Part shown: positions 1 to 6,801 of the stretch, in pieces | Position numbering within the stretch: the first letter of the stretch is position 1 | Layout of the letters: each line of letters starts with the position of its first letter | Origin: Lutibacter sp. UBA4458 | Lineage (GTDB): Bacteria; Bacteroidota; Bacteroidia; Flavobacteriales; Flavobacteriaceae | NCBI GenBank assembly: GCA_002390165.1 | Contig: DGOU01000021.1 | Span: 702-9,310 of the forward strand | DNA length: 8,609 bases | Reading direction: 5' to 3' | Notes under the pieces: model-generated | The model's database searches: none | Told to the model about the DNA's origin: nothing | The model's input: only the letters and a program-made list of their open reading frames with translations | Position numbers and translations under genes: made by a program

Positions 1-2474
1 ACTTCTGGTTTTACCGATTTTACGGATTTGGATTTATCTTCTTTTTTGTTTTTGGATAAAATATTATTTCTTTTTTTGTAGTCTGGTTTGTTGATGCTAT
101 AGGTAATCATAATGCCTTTTTTTCTATTATCTCCATTAAACATAGCATTAGCACCAAAGCGAGTTCCTGATGGTTGCTGATTTTGGGTAATAAATGCCTT
201 TGGAGGCGTAAATAAATATAATGGTTTATTTAATAATTGTTTTCCTTCTTTAACTAAAGCTCTAAAAGGACGAATATCGTCTAATACATAAATTGCGCGG
301 CCAAAAGTGCCAATAACTAAATCCTGTTCTCTTGGTTGAATAACGAGATCCATAGTAGAAACCTTTGGAAAATTATTGGTCCATTTTGTCCAAGTTTTTC
401 CTTCATCAATACTAATATATAAACCATATTCTGTTCCTAAGAAAAGTAATTTAGGAGCTACTATATCTTGAACAATAGCATGCGTATATCCAAAAGTTTC
501 CGATTTGCTTTTTAATAAATTTTCCCAAGTTTTTCCATAATCTCGTGTTCTAAATAAGTAAGGTTTAAAATCGAATTGTCTATAATTATTTACAACAACA
601 TAAGCCTCACCTTTATTAAATTTTGAAGCTCTAATTTGAGGAATCCAACTTCCTTTGGGAAACCCTTTAATGTTTTTAGCAACATTTACCCAAGTATTTC
701 CGCCATCTTTAGTAAGTTGAATATTGCCATCGTCAGTTCCAACCCAAATTAAATCCGCATCTAAAGTGCTAGGTTCAATTGCTAAAATGGTACAATGATT
801 TTCCGCACCGGTAGCATCCATGGTTAATCCGCCACTTTCAAATTGTTTCTGTTGCTCTTTATTATTGGTGGTTAAATCTGGCGAAATAATTTGCCAAGTA
901 TAACCTTTATCCACAGATTTATGCACAAATTGACTTCCAAAATAAATTGTTTTTTTATCTATAGGATTCATGGCAATTGCAGCGTTCCAGTTAAAACGAA
1001 GTTTAACATCAGGGTTTGGATGCGTTGGTCTAATCATTTTTGTGTAACCAGTTTTTTGGTTATATCTGCCAACGTATCCTTGTTGCGACATGGCGTATCC
1101 AAATTGTGAATTTGTAGGATCAGGAATCACATCAAATCCATCACCAAACATTAATTCTTGCCAATATGAATTTCTAATTCCTTGCGCTTTCAACACATAT
1201 GCTGGGCCAGACCAAGAACCATTATCTTGCATTCCTCCATATACATTATATGGAAAATCATTATCTACGTTAATATGATAAAACTGTCCAACTGGCAAAT
1301 TTTCAACAAATCGCCAAGTTTTCCCTTTGTTATGCGTAATATTTAATCCACCATCATTACCATCTAGCATAAAACTTGGGTTATTAGGATCAATCCACCA
1401 AGCGTGATGGTCAGAATGCACCCCTTTATCAGAGTTATAAGTAGGCATTAATTGTTTGAAGGTTTTTCCAGCATCATTACTAACATTTACATAAGTAAAA
1501 ATAGTGTAAAGTCTATTCTCATTTGAGGGATCTACATAAATATCAGAATAATAAAAAGGTCTGTTTCCAATGCCATTTTTTCCTCTTCCGCTAGATTTAT
1601 CATTTACTTTTTTCCAGTTTTCACCACCATCTTCAGTTTTGTACAATGCATTTTTTTTAGCTTCCACTAACGCATAAGCAATTTTTGGGTTGCTGGCAGC
1701 AATTGCTAAACCAATTCTTCCTAAATTACCTTCTGGCAACCCATTTTTATCGGTTATTTTTTTCCAGTTTTCACCACCATCATAGGTTAAATATATTCCC
1801 GAACCTTGACCACCAGATTTAAATGTCCAAGGTTTTCTTTGGTGTTCCCACATGGCTGCCATTAATTTATTTGGGTTGTTTGGGTCAACAACTAAATCTG
1901 CGCAGCCAGTTTTGTTATTTACAAATAAGGATTTTTTCCAAATTTTTCCTCCATCCGTAGTTTTAAAAACGCCGCGTTCAGAATGCTCTCCCCAAGAGGA
2001 ACCAATAGCTCCAACATAAACAATATTTGGATTGGTTTTATCAATTATTATTCTTTGAATATTTCGTGTTTTTTCTAAACCAACTAATTTCCAGGTTTTA
2101 CCAGCATCTAAACTTTTATACAAACCGAATCCGCCAGAAACGCTATTTCTAGGGTTTCCTTCTCCAGTACCAATCCAAATAACATCAGGATTGCTTTGTT
2201 GAATAGCTATTGCACCTATAGACATTGGTCCGTATTTATCAAAAATAGGATTCCAATCTACGCCACCACTTTCAGACTTCCATAAACCACCTGATGCAGA
2301 GCCAACATACATAATATCGGTATTATTAGTAACTACATCAATAGCGGTAATTCTACCACTCATACCTGCAGGACCAATAGCACGAGTTTTAATATCTTTA
2401 AATTTTTTAATATCAAATTGTTGAGAAAAAGTAGAAGCTGAAATTAATAAAATAAGTAAGATTAGTTTTTTCAT
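1..2474 (-). CDS. Secreted Asp-box/sortilin-like repeat protein (partial, C-terminus off the left edge)
   Basis: An uninterrupted frame of 824 codons starts at the ATG whose complement is at 2472-2474 and runs off the window, so the C-terminus is missing. The N-terminus (MKKLILLILLISASTFS, then QQ) is a typical signal peptide without a lipobox cysteine, so export is likely. The body carries about eleven Asp-box motifs (S/T-x-D-x-G-x-T-W and variants): near residues 67 (SESGGVDW), 119 (SLDAGKTW), 170, 228, 278, 331, 378, 518, 586, 641 and 686 (SIDEGKTW). This predicts beta-propeller blades. Family-like signatures include HHAWWIDP, GGMQDNGSW and GTFGRAIYVLDD. After about residue 790 a Lys-rich linker begins. 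Such proteins are often annotated as VPS10/sortilin-type, BNR-repeat or 'glycosyl hydrolase', but no catalytic function is evident here. Substrate and role are unknown. It is transcribed in the same direction as the sdh cluster upstream but is separated from it by a terminator, so it is probably a separate unit. Confidence 0.88.
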   Translation of the reverse strand, partial: MKKLILLILLISASTFSQQFDIKKFKDIKTRAIGPAGMSGRITAIDVVTNNTDIMYVGSASGGLWKSESGGVDWNPIFDKYGPMSIGAIAIQQSNPDVIWIGTGEGNPRNSVSGGFGLYKSLDAGKTWKLVGLEKTRNIQRIIIDKTNPNIVYVGAIGSSWGEHSERGVFKTTDGGKIWKKSLFVNNKTGCADLVVDPNNPNKLMAAMWEHQRKPWTFKSGGQGSGIYLTYDGGENWKKITDKNGLPEGNLGRIGLAIAASNPKIAYALVEAKKNALYKTEDGGENWKKVNDKSSGRGKNGIGNRPFYYSDIYVDPSNENRLYTIFTYVNVSNDAGKTFKQLMPTYNSDKGVHSDHHAWWIDPNNPSFMLDGNDGGLNITHNKGKTWRFVENLPVGQFYHINVDNDFPYNVYGGMQDNGSWSGPAYVLKAQGIRNSYWQELMFGDGFDVIPDPTNSQFGYAMSQQGYVGRYNQKTGYTKMIRPTHPNPDVKLRFNWNAAIAMNPIDKKTIYFGSQFVHKSVDKGYTWQIISPDLTTNNKEQQKQFESGGLTMDATGAENHCTILAIEPSTLDADLIWVGTDDGNIQLTKDGGNTWVNVAKNIKGFPKGSWIPQIRASKFNKGEAYVVVNNYRQFDFKPYLFRTRDYGKTWENLLKSKSETFGYTHAIVQDIVAPKLLFLGTEYGLYISIDEGKTWTKWTNNFPKVSTMDLVIQPREQDLVIGTFGRAIYVLDDIRPFRALVKEGKQLLNKPLYLFTPPKAFITQNQQPSGTRFGANAMFNGDNRKKGIMITYSINKPDYKKRNNILSKNKKEDKSKSVKSVKPE
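1608..1631. repeat. 24-bp direct repeat, copy 1 (within Asp-box coding)
   Basis: An exact 24-bp match to 1758-1781. On the minus strand it encodes the conserved Asp-box core DGGENWKK of one propeller repeat. The two copies are offset by 150 bp, which is exactly 50 codons. Confidence 0.9.
1758..1781. repeat. 24-bp direct repeat, copy 2 (within Asp-box coding)
   Basis: Identical to 1608-1631 and in the same reading frame of the BNR-repeat gene, encoding the same DGGENWKK core one repeat unit earlier in the protein. Confidence 0.9.
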
Positions 2475-2521
2475 TAGTTTTTAATTTAGAAACTTTTAAA
2501 TTTATAAAAAATAATATTAAT

Positions 2522-2563
2522 AAAAATAGGGTTTCTGTTGTTAAACAAAAACCCTATTTTTTT
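2522..2563 (-). terminator. Rho-independent terminator of the leftward sdhCAB cluster
   Basis: A perfect 13-bp inverted repeat pairs 2522-2534 with 2549-2561 across a 14-nt loop. Its GGG/CCC core is flanked by A and T runs. Read on the minus strand it begins 18 nt after the sdhB stop codon, and the T-rich 3' arm continues into further T-rich sequence, as expected for an intrinsic terminator. The plus-strand reading also ends in seven T residues, so it could stop antisense transcription too. It isolates the sdh cluster from the BNR-repeat gene beginning at 2474. Confidence 0.85.
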
Positions 2564-2578
2564 ATGAAATAGATAGTT

Positions 2579-3328
2579 TTATTCTTTTGAATGGCAGAGT
2601 GCTCTATTATATTCAAAATTCATACGTGTTATATCAATTAATTGCACTTCTTGAGGGCATACCATAGCACATGCTCCTGTATTTGTACAGCTACCAAACC
2701 CTTCTTCATCATGAGCGTTTATCATCCATTGAACACGTTCTTCACGTTCAACTTTTCCTTGAGGTAATTTGGCTAAGTGGCTTATTTTAGCAGATACAAA
2801 TAATGCTGCAGAAGAATTTTTACAAGTTGCTACACAAGCACCACAGCCAATGCAAGCAGCACTATCAAAAGCACTTTCTGCAATGTCATGATGAATAGGA
2901 ATTGCATTTGCTTCTGGAGCCATTCCTGTAAAAGAAGAAATATAACCACCTGCTTGAATGATTTTATCCATAGAACTTCTGTCCACTTTTAAATCTCTAA
3001 TAACAGGGAAAGAATTGGCTCTAAAAGGTTCAATATATAAAGTATCTCCATCTTTAAAAGATCGTAAATGAGTTTGGCAAGTTGTGTAATGTGATTCTGG
3101 TCCGTGTGCTTGCCCATTAATTACTAAAGAACATTGTCCGCAAATACCTTCACGACAATCGTGGTCAAATTCAATAACTCGTTCTCCTTTAATAGCAAGA
3201 GATTGGTTTAAAACGTCTAGCATTTCTAAGAACGACATGTCCTGACTTAAATCAGACATTTCATAAGTTACCATTTTTCCTTTAGTTTTGGCGTTTTCTT
3301 GACGCCATATTTTAAGTGTCAGTTTCAT
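2579..3328 (-). CDS. sdhB: Succinate dehydrogenase/fumarate reductase iron-sulfur subunit (cluster 1)
   Basis: This 249-residue protein is the electron-wire subunit, carrying electrons between the FAD of SdhA and the haems and quinone of SdhC on the cytoplasmic membrane face. All three cluster motifs are visible. The N-terminal plant-ferredoxin-like domain has C58, C63, C66 and C84 for [2Fe-2S]. The C-terminal domain has C159-x2-C162-x2-C165-x3-C169 and C214-x5-C220-x3-C224-P. By comparison with E. coli SdhB, C159, C162, C165 and C224 would hold [4Fe-4S], and C169, C214 and C220 would hold [3Fe-4S]. The residue after C169 is Lys, not the Pro of E. coli; I recall the same in Bacteroidota relatives. 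It is the last gene of a C-A-B cluster, 11 nt after sdhA, and is followed by a terminator. Length is normal for the family. The sequence cannot tell SQR from QFR direction, so frdB is an equally possible name. Confidence 0.96.
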   Translation of the reverse strand: MKLTLKIWRQENAKTKGKMVTYEMSDLSQDMSFLEMLDVLNQSLAIKGERVIEFDHDCREGICGQCSLVINGQAHGPESHYTTCQTHLRSFKDGDTLYIEPFRANSFPVIRDLKVDRSSMDKIIQAGGYISSFTGMAPEANAIPIHHDIAESAFDSAACIGCGACVATCKNSSAALFVSAKISHLAKLPQGKVEREERVQWMINAHDEEGFGSCTNTGACAMVCPQEVQLIDITRMNFEYNRALCHSKE

Positions 3329-3339
3329 AATCTTAAATT

Positions 3340-5253
3340 TTATTTATAGGAGCGAACCGTTGGTTTAACCTCAGTGAATTCTAATGGTTCTTTATGTAAT
3401 TTCCAATTATCACCATTTTCCCATTCCCAAGCAGATGAATACATAAAGTTTTTGTCATCACGCATAGCTTCACCATCTTCTGTTTGAAAATCTTCTCTAA
3501 AATGAGCTCCACAACTTTCTTTTCTATTTAAAGCATCAACTGCCATTAGTTCAGCTATTTCTAAATAATCAGCTAATCGACCTGCTTTTTCTAATTCTGA
3601 ATTAGGACCATTTTGATCTCCGGACACAGCTACATTTTCCCAAAATTCTTTACGAAGTTTTTTAATTTCTTCAATTGCCCATTTTAATCCTTTTTCATTT
3701 CTAGACATTGCAACTTCTTTGAACATAATTTTACCTAATCTCCTGTGTATTTTATCTACAGGCATTGTTCCTTTAATAGCTAACAGTTTTTCAACTTGTT
3801 CTTTTACTGCTTTTTCAGCTTCTTCAAATTCAGGAGTATCTGTTGAAATTTTTCCAGCTCTTATTTCATTTGATAAATAATTTGAAATGGTATTAGGTAA
3901 AATAAAATTGCCATCAACAGATGCTTGTAAAAGTGAATTAGCACCTAATCGGTTAGCACCGTGATCTGCAAAATTAGCTTCACCAACAGCAAATAATCCA
4001 GGAATTGAGGTTTGTAATTCATAATCTACCCATAATCCACCCATAGAAAAATGAGCAGCGGGTGATATTTTCATAGGCTCTTTATAAGCATTAATAGCAG
4101 TAATTTTTTCATACATGGTAAATAAATTACCGTAACGTTCTCTAATGGTATCTACACCTAGTTTTTCAATTGCGGTTTTAAAATCAAGATAAACAGCATT
4201 TTTTAAAGGACCAACACCATGACCAGCATCCATTCTTTCTTTGGCAGCACGTGAAGCTACATCACGAGGGACTAAGTTACCAAATGCAGGATATCTACGC
4301 TCTAAGTAATAATCTCTATCTTCATCTGGAATATCTCCAGGAGCTCTGGTTTCATCTTTCTTTTTAGGAACCCATATTCGTCCATCATTACGTAAAGATT
4401 CTGACATTAAGGTTAATTTACTTTGATGTTCTCCAGCTTGTGGAAGTGCTGTTGGGTGAATTTGAGTCCAAGATGGATTTGCAAAGTAAGCACCTTTTTT
4501 ATGAGCGCGCCAGTTTGCTGAACCGTTAGAGTTCATGGCTAGAGTAGATAAATAAAATATTTTTCCAAAACCACCGGTTCCAAAAACTACTGCATGTGCT
4601 GCATGGCGTTCTATTTTTCCTGTATCTAAATCACGAGCAATTATACCACGAGCCTTACCGTTTACTATAACAATATCTAAAATTTCATGTCTTTTATATT
4701 GTTTTAAAGTTCCTACTTTAACTTGCTTCATCATTGCTTGGTAAGTAGCCATTAATAATTGTTGACCAGTTTGTCCTCTGGCATAAAAAGTACGTGATAC
4801 TAATACACCACCAAAAGAACGATTGCTTAAATATCCACTGTATTCTCTACCAAATGGAACACCTTGAGCTACCATATGATCAATTAAATCTACAGAAACT
4901 TCAGACATTCTGTAAACATTGGCTTCACGTGATCGGAAATCACCACCTTTAATGGTGTCATAGAACATTCTATAAACATTGTCTCCATCATTTTTATAGT
5001 TTTTAGCAGCGTTTACTCCTCCTTGAGCAGCTACAGAATGTGATCTACGGGCAGAATCTTGAAAAAAGAATACTTTTACATTATAACCTAATTCAGCTAA
5101 TGAAGCTGCTGCTCCACCACCAGATAATCCACCGCCGACAACTATAATATCTAATTTTTTTCGATTTGCAGGGTTAACAATATGAGTTTTAGCAAGGTAA
5201 TTTTGCCATTTATCTTTTAAAGGACCTTCGGGTATTTTTGCGTTAAGAGCCAT
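3340..5253 (-). CDS. sdhA: Succinate dehydrogenase/fumarate reductase flavoprotein subunit (cluster 1)
   Basis: A complete 637-residue catalytic subunit that interconverts succinate and fumarate in the cytoplasm. A Rossmann FAD motif ([13 protein letters not shown]) lies near residues 38-50. The covalent FAD histidine is H72 in [11 protein letters not shown]. Candidate substrate and proton-transfer residues are H266 (IHPTALP), R330 (VPRDVASRA), H401 (HFSMGG) and R435 ([10 protein letters not shown]). The C-terminal helical domain and tail ([10 protein letters not shown], then WxxHK) are intact. There is no signal peptide, so it is not a periplasmic Mfr-type fumarate reductase. The gene lies 9 nt after sdhC and 11 nt before sdhB, consistent with one transcript. 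It has a single cysteine (C581), against eight in the paralogue at 6802. It is about two-thirds identical to that paralogue over the first 100 residues and lacks about 8 residues near 300. The direction of the reaction in vivo cannot be decided from sequence. Confidence 0.96.
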   Translation of the reverse strand: MALNAKIPEGPLKDKWQNYLAKTHIVNPANRKKLDIIVVGGGLSGGGAAASLAELGYNVKVFFFQDSARRSHSVAAQGGVNAAKNYKNDGDNVYRMFYDTIKGGDFRSREANVYRMSEVSVDLIDHMVAQGVPFGREYSGYLSNRSFGGVLVSRTFYARGQTGQQLLMATYQAMMKQVKVGTLKQYKRHEILDIVIVNGKARGIIARDLDTGKIERHAAHAVVFGTGGFGKIFYLSTLAMNSNGSANWRAHKKGAYFANPSWTQIHPTALPQAGEHQSKLTLMSESLRNDGRIWVPKKKDETRAPGDIPDEDRDYYLERRYPAFGNLVPRDVASRAAKERMDAGHGVGPLKNAVYLDFKTAIEKLGVDTIRERYGNLFTMYEKITAINAYKEPMKISPAAHFSMGGLWVDYELQTSIPGLFAVGEANFADHGANRLGANSLLQASVDGNFILPNTISNYLSNEIRAGKISTDTPEFEEAEKAVKEQVEKLLAIKGTMPVDKIHRRLGKIMFKEVAMSRNEKGLKWAIEEIKKLRKEFWENVAVSGDQNGPNSELEKAGRLADYLEIAELMAVDALNRKESCGAHFREDFQTEDGEAMRDDKNFMYSSAWEWENGDNWKLHKEPLEFTEVKPTVRSYK

Positions 5254-5262
5254 AATTTTATT

Positions 5263-5949
5263 TTATTTGAAGTAAAGAATAATAGGAATAATAGCAAATA
5301 AAATTGCCATAACTAAACTAAAGTAAAGAGCTATAAGCTGTACAATTTGCATCATTTTTTGATGGTAAACACCTAAAGATCGATGTGCACTTTCAATTCC
5401 ATGAACTAAATGAAAACCTAAAGCAATAATTCCTATTTCATAAATAAGTACATACCACCAAATTTTAAATGTGGCAATTACCAAATGGTATAAATCGTGT
5501 TCAATTTTTAAAATTTTATATTGCAACCAAAATTGAGCCATATGTAACACAATAAAAACACCAATAAAAACACCTAAAACTCCCATGTTTCTAGAATACC
5601 ATGAGCTTGTAGAATTATCTGCAATAATATATTTTTCACCTTGAGTTTTTTTATTTTTAAGTGTAATTAATAAAGCGTCAATAACATGTATAATTATTGC
5701 TGCATATAAAATGTATGCAACAATTGTTACTGGCCAAAAGTGAACCAAAAAGTGAGAATAAGCATTGTACATATCATGTACGTTTGCGACATTATTCCAA
5801 AATTCTATTGGGAAAAATGAATTTGGAATTATTAAAATAAGATTCCCTATAAGGTGGATTATAAGGAAAAAGATAATGAATAGACCGGTAAACGCCATTA
5901 AGTTTTTGCGCCCAATCGATGTTTTGAATAGTCCTTTTTTAAATGCCAT
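5263..5949 (-). CDS. sdhC: Succinate dehydrogenase/fumarate reductase cytochrome b anchor (cluster 1)
   Basis: This 228-residue membrane anchor is of the single-subunit dihaem b558 type (as in Bacillus SdhC and Wolinella FrdC). Five hydrophobic segments lie near residues 17-40, 72-96, 122-145, 160-184 and 203-226. One histidine in each of the first four fits the four haem axial ligands: H32, H88, H136 and H180 (H183 is the alternative for the last), with spacing like Wolinella FrdC H44/H93/H143/H182. The N-terminus (LFKTSIGRKNLMAFTG) is the usual start of this family and fixes the start codon. It should bind menaquinone and two haem b groups. It is the first gene of the leftward cluster and divergent from the sdhC at 6140. 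Compared with that paralogue, the loop between segments 1 and 2 is about 15 residues longer and carries H58, H66 and H70, and E171 replaces a valine in segment 4. Confidence 0.95.
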   Translation of the reverse strand: MAFKKGLFKTSIGRKNLMAFTGLFIIFFLIIHLIGNLILIIPNSFFPIEFWNNVANVHDMYNAYSHFLVHFWPVTIVAYILYAAIIIHVIDALLITLKNKKTQGEKYIIADNSTSSWYSRNMGVLGVFIGVFIVLHMAQFWLQYKILKIEHDLYHLVIATFKIWWYVLIYEIGIIALGFHLVHGIESAHRSLGVYHQKMMQIVQLIALYFSLVMAILFAIIPIILYFK

Positions 5950-5975
5950 AAGGCTAATTTTTTAAGTTGATTTTT

Positions 5976-5983
5976 TAAAGATA
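5976..5983 (-). promoter_or_regulatory. Weak -7-like box for the leftward sdhCAB cluster
   Basis: The minus strand reads TATCTTTA, which matches the Bacteroidota -7 consensus TAnnTTTG except at the last base. It lies 26 bp upstream of the sdhC start codon. No TTG-type -33 element sits at the usual distance, so the call is tentative. Confidence 0.25.
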
Positions 5984-6006
5984 TAATAGGTCAAGGTTTT
6001 TAATAG

Positions 6007-6018
6007 TGACATTTGTCA
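6007..6018. promoter_or_regulatory. 12-bp dyad TGACA-TT-TGTCA, candidate operator
   Basis: A perfect inverted repeat with 5-bp arms and a 2-bp centre. It is more GC-containing than its surroundings and lies between the two divergent promoters. If the box at 5976-5983 is real, the dyad is centred roughly 42 bp upstream of the leftward transcription start, a position typical of activators that overlap the -35/-33 region. The binding protein is unknown. Confidence 0.35.
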
Positions 6019-6038
6019 GATTTTATTTAGCAGATCAT

Positions 6039-6066
6039 TATTTATAATCTGTCTAAATTATAAATA
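6039..6066. promoter_or_regulatory. Inverted repeat with 10-bp arms, candidate regulator site
   Basis: TATTTATAAT at 6039-6048 is the exact reverse complement of 6057-6066, with an 8-nt spacer. The arms contain only A and T, so chance is a real possibility. Its centre is about 66 bp upstream of the predicted rightward transcription start (around 6119), a distance usual for an upstream activator. There is no T-run terminator context. Confidence 0.35.
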
Positions 6067-6105
6067 TTTTATTTTGAAGTATCTAAAAACCTAAAATCAA
6101 ATGTA

Positions 6106-6113
6106 TATATTTG
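6106..6113 (+). promoter_or_regulatory. Bacteroidota -7 promoter box for the rightward sdh cluster
   Basis: TATATTTG matches the TAnnTTTG consensus of the Bacteroidota primary sigma factor exactly. Transcription would begin near 6119, giving a leader of about 20 nt before the ATG at 6140. The nearest upstream TTTG (6073-6076) is 29 bp away, further than the usual spacing of about 20, so the -33 element is weak or absent and an activator may be needed. The box lies inside the upstream extension of the reading frame that begins at 6101, which argues against that earlier start. Confidence 0.55.
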
Positions 6114-6139
6114 TTACCCTCAAAAAAAAGTATAATAAT

Positions 6140-6778
6140 ATGAACAAATTTTTAACTTCATCTATTGGAAGAAAGGTAGTGATGTCACTAACAGGTTTCT
6201 TCTTAATAATCTTTTTAATTGTACACCTTGGTATTAACTTATCCTTGTTTTGGGGGCCAAATGCATTTAATTCGGCCTCAGAATTTATGGCAACTAACGG
6301 TGTTATTCAAGTAATGCAGTATATTTTAGCTGCAGGTTTTATTTTACACATTATTCAAGGAATTACCTTGGAACTTAAAAATAGATCTTCTCGATCTGTT
6401 AAATATGTGGTTAATAAACCAGCAGAAAATTCGTCATTTTCTTCACGAAACATGATTTATACTGGAATTTTAGTGTTGTTGTTTTTAATCTTACATTTAA
6501 AAGATTTTTTCGTACAACTTAAATTTGTTGGAATTGGTGACCTTACGGATTATCAATTAGTTACTAACTTATTTAAAAATCCGGTTTATACTGTGATTTA
6601 TGTAATTGCTTTTATTTTATTAGGAGTGCATTTAAGCCATGGCTTTCAATCTGCTTTTCAAAGCACAGGTGCTAACTACAATAAATATAAAGCTTGTATA
6701 AAAAATACTGGAATTGGTTTTAGTATTTTAATTGCTATTGGTTTTTCAGCTATAGCACTTTATTTTTTCTTTAATTAA
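6140..6778 (+). CDS. sdhC: Succinate dehydrogenase/fumarate reductase cytochrome b anchor (cluster 2)
   Basis: A 212-residue dihaem cytochrome b anchor, paralogous to the one at 5263-5949. The frame is open back to an ATG at 6101, but the ATG at 6140 is chosen. It gives MNKFLTSSIGRKVVMSLTG, which aligns with the normal family start, and the likely promoter box is at 6106-6113. Five hydrophobic segments lie near residues 13-38, 54-77, 105-128, 149-170 and 189-211. Haem ligand candidates are H29, H70, H119 and H164 (or H167), matching H32, H88, H136 and H180 of the paralogue. The LGVHLSHGFQSA stretch is a shared family signature. The loop between segments 1 and 2 is shorter and lacks the extra histidines of the other copy. 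It is followed after 23 nt by sdhA, so the two are probably cotranscribed. It would anchor SdhA/SdhB to the cytoplasmic membrane and exchange electrons with menaquinone. Confidence 0.95.
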   Translation: MNKFLTSSIGRKVVMSLTGFFLIIFLIVHLGINLSLFWGPNAFNSASEFMATNGVIQVMQYILAAGFILHIIQGITLELKNRSSRSVKYVVNKPAENSSFSSRNMIYTGILVLLFLILHLKDFFVQLKFVGIGDLTDYQLVTNLFKNPVYTVIYVIAFILLGVHLSHGFQSAFQSTGANYNKYKACIKNTGIGFSILIAIGFSAIALYFFFN

Positions 6779-6801
6779 TTTATTAAAAGATTAAAAAAAT
6801 T

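Larger units (their letters stand above)
5950..6139. promoter_or_regulatory. Divergent intergenic control region between two sdh clusters
   Basis: A 190-bp, strongly AT-rich region separates the start codons of the two divergent sdhC genes. It must contain promoters for both clusters unless transcription enters from elsewhere. Inside it are a good -7 box for the rightward cluster (6106-6113), a weaker one for the leftward cluster (5976-5983), a 12-bp dyad (6007-6018) and a 10-bp-arm inverted repeat (6039-6066). No small gene, tRNA or riboswitch-like structure was seen. Confidence 0.7.

Noticed and set aside
891..1278. Two short overlapping plus-strand open frames (891-1109 and 1090-1278)
   Set aside because: They lie antisense inside the continuous BNR-repeat gene, show no recognisable protein features, and are explained as shadows of that frame.
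1..2474. Functional link between the BNR-repeat protein and the sdh genes
   Set aside because: It is on the same strand but separated by a strong terminator, and no shared pathway is known, so adjacency is probably incidental.
2497..2504. TAAATTTA on the minus strand as a -7 box for the BNR-repeat gene
   Set aside because: It differs from TAnnTTTG at the last base, is an AT-only palindrome likely by chance in this composition, and no TTG -33 element lies at the usual distance upstream. The gene needs a promoter in 2475-2521, but I cannot place it.
3340..5253. Possibility that cluster 1 is a periplasmic methylmenaquinol:fumarate reductase
   Set aside because: The SdhA N-terminus has no twin-arginine or Sec signal, and the anchor is the ordinary dihaem cytochrome b type, not the MfrE type.
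5765..5965. A 66-codon plus-strand open frame
   Set aside because: It is antisense to the N-terminal part of the well-supported sdhC and has no family features.
6017..6051. Inverted repeat CAGATT (6017-6022) and AATCTG (6046-6051)
   Set aside because: Arms of only 6 bp separated by 23 bp are weak, and they overlap both better-supported dyads.
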